The notes beneath the pieces were generated by a model that saw only the letters and a program-made list of their open reading frames with translations, was not told the DNA's origin and did no database searches. From the NCBI RefSeq assembly GCF_019059575.1, contig NW_024882913.1:1-64000 (forward strand): 64,000 bases of DNA. The letters run 5' to 3'. The position numbers and the translations under genes are program-made. Shown here one piece after another: positions 1-12,200 of this stretch. The stretch comes from Amphibalanus amphitrite (lineage: Eukaryota > Arthropoda > Thecostraca > Balanomorpha > Balanidae). Each line of letters starts with the position of its first letter. Within the stretch, counting starts at the first letter, position 1.

Positions 1-3000
1 CATCATCAAGAGCTTGACAGTTTCAGAAAATGCAACATGTTGCATTGTCACATCCCTCTCAAACCAATCTCACCTGGTCACTAGGAGAGCACCTTACAGC
101 TATTGAAGACGAGCGTTCAATAATTCTTTCAGGTAAGAGAAAAGAAATCACGCCTAGGTAAAGGCAGGTAAAGGCTTCATAAAATATTATCTAAAATAAC
201 TCTTAGATGTATTTCTGGAATTTCGGCAAGTCCAATTACATAATATAAAACTGGCGCTTTATGTTCTAACTGGGTGTGAGTGACCACTAACAGAAAATGC
301 AGATCAACGAAGCCAATGGAATTAGATTATAAGTGAGCATGAACCTTCTTACGGTTAATTCACATGATGGTGAAAACCCTGAACACGTAATTCACATGAC
401 GGTGAAAACCCTGAAACAATATTTCTGACGCGAGCTTGACTTTACTAATAAAATGACGTCTTTTTCTGAAAATGTAAAAATTTGATACTTACTCTTGTTT
501 GAGAGCAAGTTTTTTACTTTATTGCATTATTATTCATAAATTATAAATTTTATGGCTGTTTATAGTGAAACAAAACAATTTTTTGCGACTTCTTTGCTAT
601 TGACGTCATTTAAAACTCAAGTAAAATTTTTGATTGAAAGAGGCAATTGTGGCTCGCACGTCCTTAGGGATTTGAGCGAAGATCATTATTTGGAAAAATC
701 AAAATAGATGAATGTTTTTCTTTCTTGGATGCTCACTAGTGTTTTGATGCCTTGCATATCAAATTAGTTTGAGACTTGCTCAGAAGGCTGCTTCAAGCCT
801 GGCATATCACACCCCAGAAAATATGCAAGGTAAGAAAGAAGCAAGAGTTTTGACTAGACAATCACTGTTTGACAGTCCATCAACTTCAGTTTCATTTTCC
901 ATACCTAACATTGATAATGAAAAGCATCAGGGTCTGTTGTTCTGTTCCACAACCATGCTTCAGGATTTGGCATTAGATGTCTACACTGCTAGTGCTTCTA
1001 TTCTGGTTCGTTGTTTATGTTTTCTGTCTATGTAGGTACCTACCTAACCATCTTTCTTAACCCCTTGCATTTGCAAGGGCTTGTGTAGGCATGCGTTGCG
1101 CATCAGGCTTCAGGCCTTCGGCCTAAAGCCAGATATACAACCACTTAACCTATGATGCTTCATGAGCTTGAGAATCAATAGCCCATTGCAATGTGCTTTT
1201 GGCTATATGTTTCAACTAAAAACAACTTATTATATACTATTTGGTTGCATTTCATTGAAAGTATCCACGGCCGGCTGACGGCTGGCTGCCCACAGTTTGC
1301 CACGGCTGTGGGCGGCTGTGGCTGTGGAGCCACGGCTGCGGGGCGGCTAGGCTGTGGAAAATTGCAGCCGTGCAGAACTCTACTGGCCAACGTCCATCGG
1401 GGGACGGTTTTAATTCATCACCGCCGGCCGACCTGACGTCTGTGAGGTGTGGAATTTCAGACGGACCGCCTCCCAACGGGCGCCGTATCTCAGACCCCCG
1501 CACCGGAGCTGGCATGTATGGATGTGGATGTGGATGTGGAATGTGGCACACCGGACATGTGGTGGGGGATGTGGATGAGTGATGTCCACAGGGGGTTCCT
1601 TAGGGGATTCCACAGGGATTTCACAGGAAAGCGGAGGCGGGCATTGGTGAGGTGTTTTAAAATTATTATTTGAAATATTATTTGAAGTCATCTGATGTAT
1701 TGTTGGCACGGGTTGTGTATTTTGTGTTTAGGCCCCGTGGTAATGACTTCACGACTTAATTTATGCGAAGCGTCGTGTAAATTCTACTCTCAGTCTCATG
1801 CAGTCTGCCTGATTTTCGTTCTTCGTTTCATTATTTTCCCCTGAGGTGTTGGAAGCAAGCACATTAGCATGCCTGTAAGTCGCTGTAGCATAATATTTCA
1901 CATAATTGCAGTTCATTTAGATAGGGCACCCCCTGATACTCAGCTCTGTCTCCATTACCCACAGTACTTGATATGTACTTACTCGTACTTATTTTTCACC
2001 ATTAGCTACCGAGTAAAACCTCCAGAAACTGAGCGGCTCACTCGACCGGTGCCGGTTCCGGGAAATCCTCCAATGTGGCACCGCAAGTCCCATGTCACGT
2101 CGCGGCTCTGCTGAGGCGGTGGTGCACTTTGCAAACCAGTACCGCCCCCTCAACCCCATCCCCTATCCTAATCCTCTAGCCACCACCACGTAACCCCCAC
2201 CCATCCTCCGCCCCCCCCCCCAATTCCTACTCAGCCCATCAAGCACCCACAGACACAACCGACTTGAGCCAGACTCAAATGGTGTGTGCTCCCAAAATCA
2301 GCACCGTGCGCTCTTGCTAGTTTGTGCCGTGATGGTCTTGCTGGTTTGTGCCGGCGTGAGGCGTGACTTTGTGCGGAAAAGCTGACGGTGCGTATTGATT
2401 TTGGGTTGAAGTGATAACAAGCACCACATTCTACCCTATCCTGTAGTGTTTGTGTGGGCGCGTTGCATTCTGTACGGAAGGTGATTTTGGTGTCGTTGCT
2501 GTAGCCCTTCCGCTGTGGATATAACTGAAAACCCTGCCGTTCGCGCCGAGGCCAGGAACTAATGGCATAATTACCTACCGCTTTGCGTTGGATATCCCGC
2601 TTCGACCGAGTAGCTGTCGGTAAGGAGTAACAATATTTATAGATCAAAAACTGACAAGTTTGGTTCTTGCAGTTGTGGGAGCAATAAAAACAGCATCTTG
2701 TAAATAATCAGGGTACCTATATTACAAAGCCGATGTAGATAGAAAGAGCTTTAGCAACTTTTTTTTTGTTTTTTTGTTTGCAATAAGCATAATACAGCAA
2801 GGACATTGAAATAAATGCCTCGTTTTGTGTTTTGCCTGTGAGAAAATATGATCGCTTATTATCATTCTTTTTCTTCTTTGTTCCCAGTTGTGTCCATTTA
2901 TGTTGTTATCCGTGATTGCTAAGAAGGATACAGAAAGGCTCACAGACACCGCTACCATTTTTGCATCTAGGCTTAACCTGTATTTACACAACACTTATGA

Positions 3001-4100
3001 CATTCTCTGCGAAAGAGACCGAACAAATCGCCATCGAGGCTCTGGAGTGCGTATCAGGATAGCCACCAAGTCTCTGCTCTGACTTCTTACCTCGCCTGCG
3101 AGCTAAGATCGATAGGTATGATCGGATTAACCGTACTACACGGGCACCTGCAGCCTGAGACCGGTAGGGGGAGTGGGGCTTAGCTGCCAGCGGCAAAAAC
3201 ACATTCTTCATCGGTGTTTGATGGTATGGAGTGTTATATGGACGACTAGGGACATTCCCATTTGTGGTTAAAACGCACACATTTAGTTATTGCTGTTGTG
3301 CCATAAATGGCTCTGCCAGACCTGTGTATTTATTATGACATTTATCATGTTTTATTTACATGTTACCCATAGCATCATATTTTCTTATTTACTTAGATGC
3401 ATACTTCACCGCTTGCTTTAGCGATTGAGTTCCATGTATCACATAACCATGGCTCATTCGCAGGTGTTGATGGGGCCCATGCTTGTAATAACTTCCCGTT
3501 CCAATGCCCCAGTCGAGTATAAATTGCATTTTATGGAGGTGAAAGTCTGTTCATGCCACTGTTTCTGTCACATTCATCGTGCCAAATAGACATATTTTTG
3601 TAAATCAATACTTCATCCAAAAGTGGCATCAGCTATGCGTAGGTAGCATCGCCCTTTTGCGTGAGTGAAATATGTTACGTACGATGGCTCTCTTGAGCAG
3701 CGCTTGAAATTGGCTTGCGTGTGAGATGGCGCAGGGGGGTTCATTGCCGTGGCTCACGACACATAAGGTAACTGCTGCCTGCAATCGACTTATTAAAACA
3801 GTGGGCTTACTTTGCGAAAGAGAAAAGTGCTTATGATTGAAAATATCAGCCATCCGTCTTTAAAACGACCAAGAACAGTTTGTTTTACATACCGAGTTGT
3901 TTTTGCTACACTATTTGATTAAACATTTCGAAGCAGTCATTTCAGGGCTTGTTCGGCTTAACCCCACTCCTTGCTGGCACTGACATTCCTACTAATCCGA
4001 AACCTTGATTAAATACCCATAGCGTATGCTTCCGGGTGTTTACTATACATGTCGCCGAAAGCAGGATAAATCGGGACCGTTCGGCCGCCCGCATTGCCAC
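1..4100. other. Gene-poor flank, no supported gene
   Basis: No reading frame here resembles a known protein, and the short open frames lack splice or codon support. Visible structure is limited to a 32-bp tandem duplication at 357-420, GGCTGTG-type GC-rich degenerate repeats at about 1260-1345, GGATGTG repeats near 1515-1570 and a C tract near 2210-2221. I see nothing else in this stretch. Confidence 0.6.
357..420. repeat. 32-bp tandem duplication (2 copies)
   Basis: Two nearly identical 32-bp units start at 357 and 389, both beginning AATTCACATGA. They differ at only a few positions, including one T/C change. No function is visible. Confidence 0.85.
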
Positions 4101-4180
4101 GAAAACTAACACACGTGTGCACCACAGGAATGACACGCGACACGTGGCACTGTGCGGTGACACGTGACTTCCGCCGCGGC
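4100..4180. promoter_or_regulatory. Cluster of three CACGTG E-boxes
   Basis: Perfect CACGTG palindromes lie at 4112-4117, 4141-4146 and 4161-4166, three within 55 bp, at the left edge of a GC-rich segment. CACGTG is the core site for bHLH factors such as CLOCK/CYCLE, USF and MYC. The site lies about 13 kb upstream of the start codon, so a link to the gene is only inference. It may be an unrelated enhancer or chance. Confidence 0.35.
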
Positions 4181-4898
4181 CGGAGCTCGGTATCATGTGT
4201 CACTCTGTCTTCCTCCTCCCTGGGTGTCTCTCCCCGTCTCTCCCCTCTCTCCCGTCGCGGCGGGGAGTCGCGGCTTCCCGTCGACGGACGCGTCTCAAAC
4301 TAACGACGCTGTCGACGCGACGAGCCGACGGCGCCGACGGGGCCGACGGGGCAGCCGTGGTGCGGTTAGAAGGGATGTGGTGGGGACAGCGGCGGCTCCA
4401 GATGAGGGAGTTTGGCAGCCGTTTGGAATGCGTCCTAAAAGCAGCATTTTAGATGCATTGCACGCAATTGTACGCAAAGTCTGGCACTTGGCAGATACTA
4501 TAATAAGTTCTCAACGTGGATTATCTAAATTTTGTTGAGCAAAGGACATTATATTTTTATTGAACTTCCGGATGGCTGACGCTGCGGCTGGAACAGGAAA
4601 AGGGCCAAGTTTGGGATGTCCAAGTTTGGGACCAAGTTTGGGATACTATCTGCCATGTGCTTGGAACGCCTCTTGCCGTCACGTCTTTTTCAAACAACTT
4701 TTTTGTCCTCGGCCTGACAGAGGTTTTTGTATCGGTTAGGTACAAGCTCCAGATGTAGAAAGCAGAACACATCCTGTCAGCCGTTGAGGCCCCCTCCTGG
4801 CCACGCGTGCCCAACGTCCGGCCATCTGCCTCCTCCCTCCCTCCCTCCCTCTCTCTCTCTCTCTCTCCCTCCCCCTCTCTCTATCTCTCTCTCTCCCT

Positions 4899-4957
<59 letters not shown>

Positions 4958-5720
4958 TACCCTCTCCCCTGTCCTCTCTCCCGCTGTATCCGGTGCGGTG
5001 GCCGAGGCGGTTGAGTGATACACGTCAGATGGGCTCATCCGCGACGCGACTCACTTTGGACAGCGGTGACGGCAGTGGCGACTGTGGCGACGCCGGGACG
5101 GGGGCGGGGGGGGGGGAGTCGAGGAGGCGGACGAGGGGGGAGGGGCGGAAGTGGGGCGGTGTTGGTCTCAACTGGCTGCAGCAGAGTGGTCTGGACTTGG
5201 ACTTTGTGGTGAATTGTTTGCTTTCTCGGTATATGACGGGGATACCCCGCCGGGATGAGTCTCCAATCATTCATATTTTGCTATCAAACTGGTGTTTCTT
5301 TTTCATTTCCCCGACGTCAGAAGAAATCGAACGCAACTTCGTAAAAGTATGCATTCTGCGAACCTATGCGAAAGTATGCATTCAAAGCACCGTTCGATTT
5401 CTCCTCTGCGCGTAACTTTTCTAGCAACCGTTTTCTTTCTCCGATCGCCTTTTGGACCGTGTCTTGTGCCGCCGAGGATGAGAAATTGAACTGCGTCGAA
5501 GCCGATGGCCCGGCTACGTCGAAATCGACGGCCCGGCAGCGTCGGAGCCGACGGTTTCGTACGTCGTCTCCGTCGACTAATGAGGGGAGGGGAAGGGGAG
5601 GGGATCGATGTCGTGGAACGCTGGGCGACGACATAAGGGAAATGAGAAGGATGAGAAGGATGAGAGGGGAGGGAAGTGGAGAAGGAGAGAGAGGGGGAGG
5701 GAGGGAGGGAGGAATATGAA
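4180..5720. other. GC-rich, low-complexity stretch without a supported gene
   Basis: The stretch is CpG-rich at about 4160-4370 and 5000-5170, with simple-sequence tracts: CT at 4828-4980 and GGGA/GAGG purine runs at 5580-5715. Several open frames cross it in many frames on both strands, as expected of biased composition rather than coding. A small CpG-island promoter of a gene outside the window cannot be excluded. Confidence 0.5.
4828..4980. repeat. CT/CCCT microsatellite
   Basis: An interrupted polypyrimidine tract of CCCT and CT dinucleotide repeats runs for about 150 bp on the plus strand. The long Ser/Leu-repeat reading frames across it are artefacts of the dinucleotide repeat. Confidence 0.95.
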
Positions 5721-5816
5721 GCTCAGAGAGGTAGTGGGCGAGTGCGAGTGGACACAGTCATATCCGAAATGCGTCATTTTCCAAAATATTGACCTGATTT
5801 GAAATCGTTTCTACAG

Positions 5817-5930
5817 CATTTTAGGCGCAATTTCAAAAAGTTAAAGACCAAATTCAAAACGTTCACGTGCATTTTGAATGTAAACTTTTTGAATTTGGTC
5901 TTTAAATTTTTGAAATTGTGCCTAAAAAGG
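5817..5930. repeat. Imperfect hairpin (short inverted repeat)
   Basis: The left arm (about 5817-5862) and right arm (about 5881-5929) are near-perfect reverse complements, sharing GACCAAATTCAAAA and CAATTTCAAAAA blocks with a few mismatches. A loop of roughly 20 bases contains CACGTG. The AT-rich, single hairpin of about 110 bp fits a tiny MITE. A small-RNA precursor is possible but nothing else supports it. Confidence 0.8.
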
Positions 5931-6046
5931 TGTAGATTCCTATCTTGGATTCCTATAGAGCAAATAGCAAACTTATGAAACTTTTATAGCATGCGGTACC
6001 TTTGGTGTTGAATTATTTTTCGTGCGTATTTTTCTGTGAATGTGGC

Positions 6047-7060
6047 TTAACCCGCGCACCGACGGGGGTCTGCGCCAACTTAGTACCGACGGGGGGGGGG
6101 CGGATGACCGCCCCCCCCCTGAGATCTCGAGAACGAAGCAAGATAGCGACAAGCGGTAAACGGCATCGGATACGCACGGACAAGGTCTACAATTTTTACT
6201 AAGGTCATTTTCAAGTCAGGTCAAAGATGACGTCACAGGGGTCGAAAAAGTCAAAATGGCGGCGCTAGATATGGAGAGGGTTTTTCTCGAATAACTTTCG
6301 AAGTAGTCAAGATAGGAACAAACTAAGGGCATCATCGTGATCCTCTCGTCAATCCGCATCGAGTGATATATATGTTGACCTCGAAAGGTCAAGGTCAAAG
6401 GTTGACCTCAGGTCACGTGACCTCGAGGTCATCATGTATATCATTCGATGCGTCTTGACGAGCTGAACACAATGAGACCATCCGCGCGGCTATATCTTGT
6501 TCCTGTAAGGAGTTATTGGCAAAAAACCTTTGGTGACCTTTGATGACGTCACATGACCTTACAGCTGCCCAACAGCAAAACAGACCTCAAGGTAGTGAAG
6601 GTTGATCGTATGTGAAGTCATGTATGGTATATGCGGCCATTCTGACCCGTTTTAGTGGTAAAAACAGGGAGTTGATTTTTCCCCCATTGACTTATAATGG
6701 GGAGGTCGCGAAATTGACCTGACCTTAGGTCACCGACATCAAAATTCCGAGATATACAAATTGTAGCTACTAATGACCTAATAACATCCTGCGACTTTCA
6801 AAGGCCTCCGACATCTACTGTAGCTCTGGCACGGTGACAAAGTTGCAAAAAAGTGACTTGAGGTTGGGTCATTCAAAGTGACCTGGTGACCTGACCTTTA
6901 AAGTTAGGAGGTTCAAACTTGCACACCATGTGTAAAATTGATGAGAGAATAGTCATACCAAATTTCGCGGCGCTACGCGCCGCGGTTTTCCCGCTATCCG
7001 CGAAAAACCTCAGGGGGGGGGGGCGAATATCCGCCCCCCCCCCGTCGGTGCGCGGGTTAA
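6047..7060. mobile_element. TTAA-flanked inverted-repeat element (piggyBac-like MITE), copy 1
   Basis: The element is bounded by TTAA on both sides (6047-6050 and 7057-7060). Its terminal inverted repeats begin CCCGCGCACCGACGGGG and end in the reverse complement. A TTAA duplication with CCC-starting termini is the hallmark of piggyBac-type transposition, so I infer a non-autonomous piggyBac-like element. It has no transposase frame. G and C homopolymer runs lie just inside each end. The interior is packed with AGGTCA/TGACCT hexamers, including seven within 6376-6431. Its middle (about 6119-6760) is clearly related to part of the foldback element at 29722-32502. Confidence 0.8.
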
Positions 7061-9060
7061 GTTTTCTTTTTCTTTGATGTAATGTTTGTCGATGCTCTGG
7101 CAACCATTGTGCCTTGCTTTAAACTGAAGCAGCCTACCGTTTGAAATTTAACGTATAGAACCTCTGTTCGTGCTGTATAAGCTTTGTTAGCCGCCCTGTC
7201 AAATCGTTTGATATTTCTGGAAGCGCCAGACGACGCCGCTTCCTGTTTGCCCTCTGATTTGTTTCCTTCGCTCAGGGTTATTGATCAAACTAGTGCTTTT
7301 TGCTCCGTCCTACTATTGCATTAAACCCTGCGGTCACGGTTTTTACCGAGCTGAAACCATATCCACCGCCCGTTCAGACTCAGACGTTGGATATCCTAAA
7401 TTCGATGGATGACTTTCATTTGCGGCTGCTATTTGTTGTGAAATTCGACTGCTACAGATTTATAGCGTCTGCAAATGCGGGGATGTGGTGACGTGGTGTC
7501 TGTGACTGCCATAGGAGGCTCCTTGTGACGGAATATTCCTGAACTCAGGCAGCGAGCCCCATAAACACAGCGAACTGAGACGGACTCACCAACTCTCCAT
7601 CACCCACCACACTTATTCCACAGCCACATACCCTCTCCTTTTCCCGCTGACAGAATATGTCCTAACTAAGCAATGAAACCACTAACACAGCAAACTGAGG
7701 CGGGCATTGGCATCATCTCACACTTGCTGTCCCTAATCCCCACACACTTACCTACTCCCCATCACACTATTCACACATCACACATCACACCCCTCCCCCC
7801 TCCCCCTCCACCGCTGACAGGATCTTGTTGGCCAACAGGTGACGTTCATTCAGATATGAAATTGGCTATGCATATGCGATGGGCTGGTACTGGGATGATT
7901 ACGGGAGACGCCGCGTGACGGCGTGAGGTATGGGATACGGCGGTGAACGCCGTGACAACATGAGGCGCGATATGAAAGAAGAAAATGCCGGGCATCATGA
8001 GATGTGATGGCTTGGGAGAAAACTATTGGAGAATAGGGGACACAATATAAACTTAGACTTTCTTTTGGGACAGGGGACGGGTTGAAGGCCTTTTGAACTA
8101 TAGAAATAAAAATACGCGAGAATGTAGTAAATGTTCTGAGGACAAGAGACGCATTTTCATGAATATAAAAACGCGAGGGCAAGAGACGAGAATATGTCGC
8201 CGTTTTCAACCAAGCACGCGTACAGCTGTCCAGCTGTATTGCGACAATTTTGCCAGGGATGTCTTTTTACCTTATAGCGCCGTATCGGATTTCATTTCCG
8301 CCGTAGTATAAGTACAAATGTATGGGTTTTCGCAATGCGTGTCTGTCGCGACTAACGACTGTTCGCTTCGATACTGATGAAAATAATTAGCGACGATTAA
8401 CAGGTGATTAAGGCCATTAGGATCCACATCAGTCCGACTTTACCAGCTGCTAATTTGTCGCAAGCTGCCGCTTTATAGCTTCAAGTGGCCCTAAATGACT
8501 TGATCCGGCCGCCGGCTATGGGTTCATTTACACATTATACCGGCCGAAATTTGCCACTTTTAGCCGCCCCGATGGCGCAATACTCGCTGATTTGTGTGGG
8601 AAGTTGGTCATTGGGACGACAGAATGGCTGCTAAGTGTTCGGTGATGCTAAGCAGATTCATTTTGTGGTGATAAGTGTGGTGCATGGTGATAAGTGTGGT
8701 GCGATTATGATTCAGGGGTTTGGAAACTTTTAGGAGTGGGTAGCATGACCATTTTTAGTAGCAAGTCCGGGCCATGGACTGTTTACAGTTGAGCTTGGAG
8801 GAATGACCAACCACCTAATGAAGGGACTTGCAAATATTGATCAAGTCGTAAAAACGGACAAATATAAAGCTACGCTTCGTTTCTTATATTTGATGGGGCG
8901 ATCGACATGCCGCAGATCTCTTCGTAAGGTAATATTATTTATTCATGCGTTGATCACATACACCAGACTCGTGATCGCGACATGGCTTTGATTTGATATC
9001 ATCTTATACGGAAAAGTGACGTTCTTCGTGCTTTGTGTCGCCACCAAAGTAAATTGACTT
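7061..9060. other. No supported gene
   Basis: I see no coding sequence. Two loosely similar segments near 7561-7590 and 7681-7705 share ACACAGCRAACTGAGRCGG, suggesting an old local duplication. A short GATAAGTGTGGTG repeat lies near 8670-8705. Nothing else is recognisable. Confidence 0.5.
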
Positions 9061-9144
9061 ACTAACCTCACATAAGTATGACGTACTTTTATTTGATGTC
9101 ACAGTTATGACATGTCGCCGTCTAGCATACATTATGCTAACTAT

Positions 9145-9275
9145 AACGTCATGTTTTGACAAGGTATGACGTCACTTGCTCAGGTATGACACCAGACTAC
9201 ATCACGCCTTACGACGTCACCAGGCTTCGTGCTATGTGACGTCACACTTGATGGCGTCACGTATGACGCCGTGGA
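9145..9275. promoter_or_regulatory. Cluster of CRE (TGACGTCA) and CGTCA half-sites
   Basis: Perfect TGACGTCA palindromes lie at 9167-9174 and 9237-9244, with further CGTCA or GACGTCAC matches near 9147, 9213 and 9256-9260. TGACGTCA is the CREB/ATF bZIP site. The cluster lies about 8 kb upstream of the gene's start codon. It could be a distal enhancer or a relic of a TGACGT-rich repeat. No transcript evidence is available. Confidence 0.4.
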
Positions 9276-12200
9276 TCCGAGCGACTTCCACTTTCCTCGC
9301 CACTCGCAGGCATTTCCCCGGGGACTCGATGTGACCCGGCGGTGGCGGTGGCAGAGGGCTGCCAGATGGACGTAACGCAGTTGCCAGATATGAAGCTGAG
9401 CGGATTGGTGTGGGATGCTTGATGATGTTTTTCGCAAAATTGGGAATGCGTCGTGGTGGTATTTTTGTCCGAGAGTTGGAGCTTTTGGTGAGAATGCATT
9501 AGGCTGTAAAGAGTGTAAACTTATGATGCAACTGCTAGGGATAGGCTATTAATTTTAAATAGTAATGTAAAATGTTCCAGTTTGCAGAAAATTAGCGTTT
9601 TGAAATTAATGGCTTATATAACACTTCATTCGTTGACTCAAGACTTGCTATGCTGTACCTGTCCGTTCTTTGTACCAAATGTCATGTCTTCGAGCTCGCC
9701 GTTTAGCCTGTGGTGTTGATGCCATTTATTTTATACCAATATGGACGCTAATCGCTTGTTTTCATTTTATTAAAAGTTTGTTTACCAAGCGCTGTGTCCC
9801 TGACATTCGACTGCCCCCTCGGAAAGGTCAAAGGCAATGACCAACCTAATGTCAGTCATTCAGTCCCACAATTTTATATCATAATCCAACCGCTGGCTAT
9901 TTTTACCGTGCGAATTTGTCTTCACAGCGGCGACTGCCACCGCACTCCACCATAAACATTTCCACAAAGTCCAACACAAACCCATTCGCAGCGGCACCTT
10001 TTCTGGAAACGAGCCAACTTCCCCACGCTGCGGTACGACTTGACACCGTTCGCTCGGCTTTGGTCTCTGCGTCGCAGCGCGAACTCAAGGTCACCAAAGG
10101 CAGAGACACCGCACCCCTCCCCTCCTCCTTCGCTCACCCCCCCCCCCTCCCCTTCCCTTGGGGATTACCGCAAACGTGCGCTCAGGCGCCGTGGGGTCAT
10201 TCGTGGTCGACCATGGTGCGTCGTTTGGAGGACCGCGCGCGGTTAGGTGGGGGGGGGAGAGGGGCAGGGAGAGAGAGAGGGTAGAATTGGGGTCTGGGGA
10301 GTTGAGGTCGTGTCGTGTGTGAAGAGGTCAGTGGTCGGTCAGTGGTCTGGAGAAATTGGTCAGTGCCAGTGGTCATGGTCACCGACCGGTGCGCGGTGGT
10401 CAGCTCTATATACCCTGGTCAGTTCGGCTTATGACCACTGAAAAATAGTCAATAGGACAGTTGTTTCTTAGCTGTCGCCAATGGATAAAATGTGACTGAA
10501 TAGTTTATGGTTATCTGCACATGAGTTGTCGATAGTGCATTAGTCATTGGTCAATGCTCAATAACGAATAGATTGTGGATGCACTCATCGTCAAAATTAA
10601 TGTCAGTGACTTACAGCCGGCTCTCAGTTCTCAGTTGTAAGGAACCGGTAGTCATAATTTAGTGGCCATTGATCATTATGTCAATGATCAATGGTCATTA
10701 CTCAGAAATCAGTCGTAATTCTTTTAGAACTTTGCAGTTGTTTGCGAACTCAACTCTTTAGCCATTGGTCACTAATAAGTGGTCAGTGGTTGGTATTTAC
10801 GTCTCCGCTCTCATGAGCACAGCGGAGAGAGAGATAGTGGCAAGCTGCAACCATGACAGGAAAACCTCCGTGGAGCTCGCCTGACCACTGCCTGCACAGT
10901 GCGCTACTGCGCCGCACTCTGCGCCACTGCGGCGGAGTAAGCGTTAAAAATGCAGCGGCCCCTGCGCGGATACTGCAGCGAGGAGAGAGACTGTCTTTGT
11001 GTTGAAATGTGCGCTTGGGGAGGAGGAGAGGTGTTCATAGAATTCTTGCTGCAGCTCTGCAGAATTCGTGACTCCCAGGGGTGGGAATCATCTCACGGCC
11101 TGAAAGATCTGCTCACGTCGATATTTCTTAGATTGAGTAGGATGACGTAAATAAATCCACGCAGTTGCGTCAGATGTAGATGTGTGTAGGGATACGGAAA
11201 CTTGCATGGCATACATTATCGTCGCTCATCTTTGCATGAGTGTCGATTTAGATTTTTGCAGCCTTTTGTCACAAACTGCTATGGAGTTGATGTTTTCCCA
11301 AATTTGACTGCGCAAGCTGTTGCAAATGTTGCAAGTTCATATTACGTATTTTATGCCTAACACTTGATCATGGTGAACTGCAGCCAAGATTTACATACGC
11401 ATTATCACTTTATTTGTATCATTATGATGGCATAAAGGAGAAGCGAATAAGCATTTCAGAGTGAATCTAATCCGTATGGTTGGCCGGATAGGCATCGGTT
11501 ATAGATTGGAAGCCATCGAAAACTGCTTAAACCGCTTCGCGCTGAAGCCAGGCTAGCGAATTTCGCCTTTGAGAGAAGGAATCCTCGGTTGATATGCAGA
11601 TGAAATTCGTATCCGTTCTGGCGTTTTCTATGGTCGCCGACGGAAATTGTTCGAGCGGAGCACATCAGAAGTGCTGCCAAATCTGTCAGCTGCCAGATGA
11701 CGATGAATATTTCCTTTCCGGTTCCTCAGATGGATTTATGCAGTGAATGCCGATAGCGTTTGATCTGAAATGTACCTCAAGTGGTGAGGTGAATGTTAAA
11801 TTCGGTGGTGAATACCCGAATGTGTCTGAGACGTAACCATTGGCACCGATTCGCTCAAGACTCGTTAGCATTGCTCCGAGATTTACGTCAGCATGGCCAT
11901 GTGTCGGGTCGTCCGTGTAGCTTACTTGTCGAATTTACTAATCGCTTAAATCGTTTTCGTGCGTTTGCTAGCTGAATTGCGCCACGTTATATTGCAACTG
12001 CACGCTTCGCTCTTGTTTCGCTTTTTCCGGTGGAACACAAATGGCAACTTCGTGACCGGAATATCATTTGAATATATATGCCTGCATCCCTTTGCAAAGA
12101 CGTTGCTGAATCCTCAGGCCAGACACGTGCGAAACTGGAAAGAGTTCCTCCTCTGCTGCCATTTGTCAATTTTGTTCATGTTAACGGCTGTCATCGATCG

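Noticed and set aside
2231..2647. Minus-strand open frame of 138 codons
   Set aside because: No recognisable family, no splice or promoter support, and composition like the flanks.
4727..5415. Overlapping long frames with Ser/Leu/Pro runs
   Set aside because: They read through a CT microsatellite, and several frames on both strands are open at once, as expected for simple sequence.
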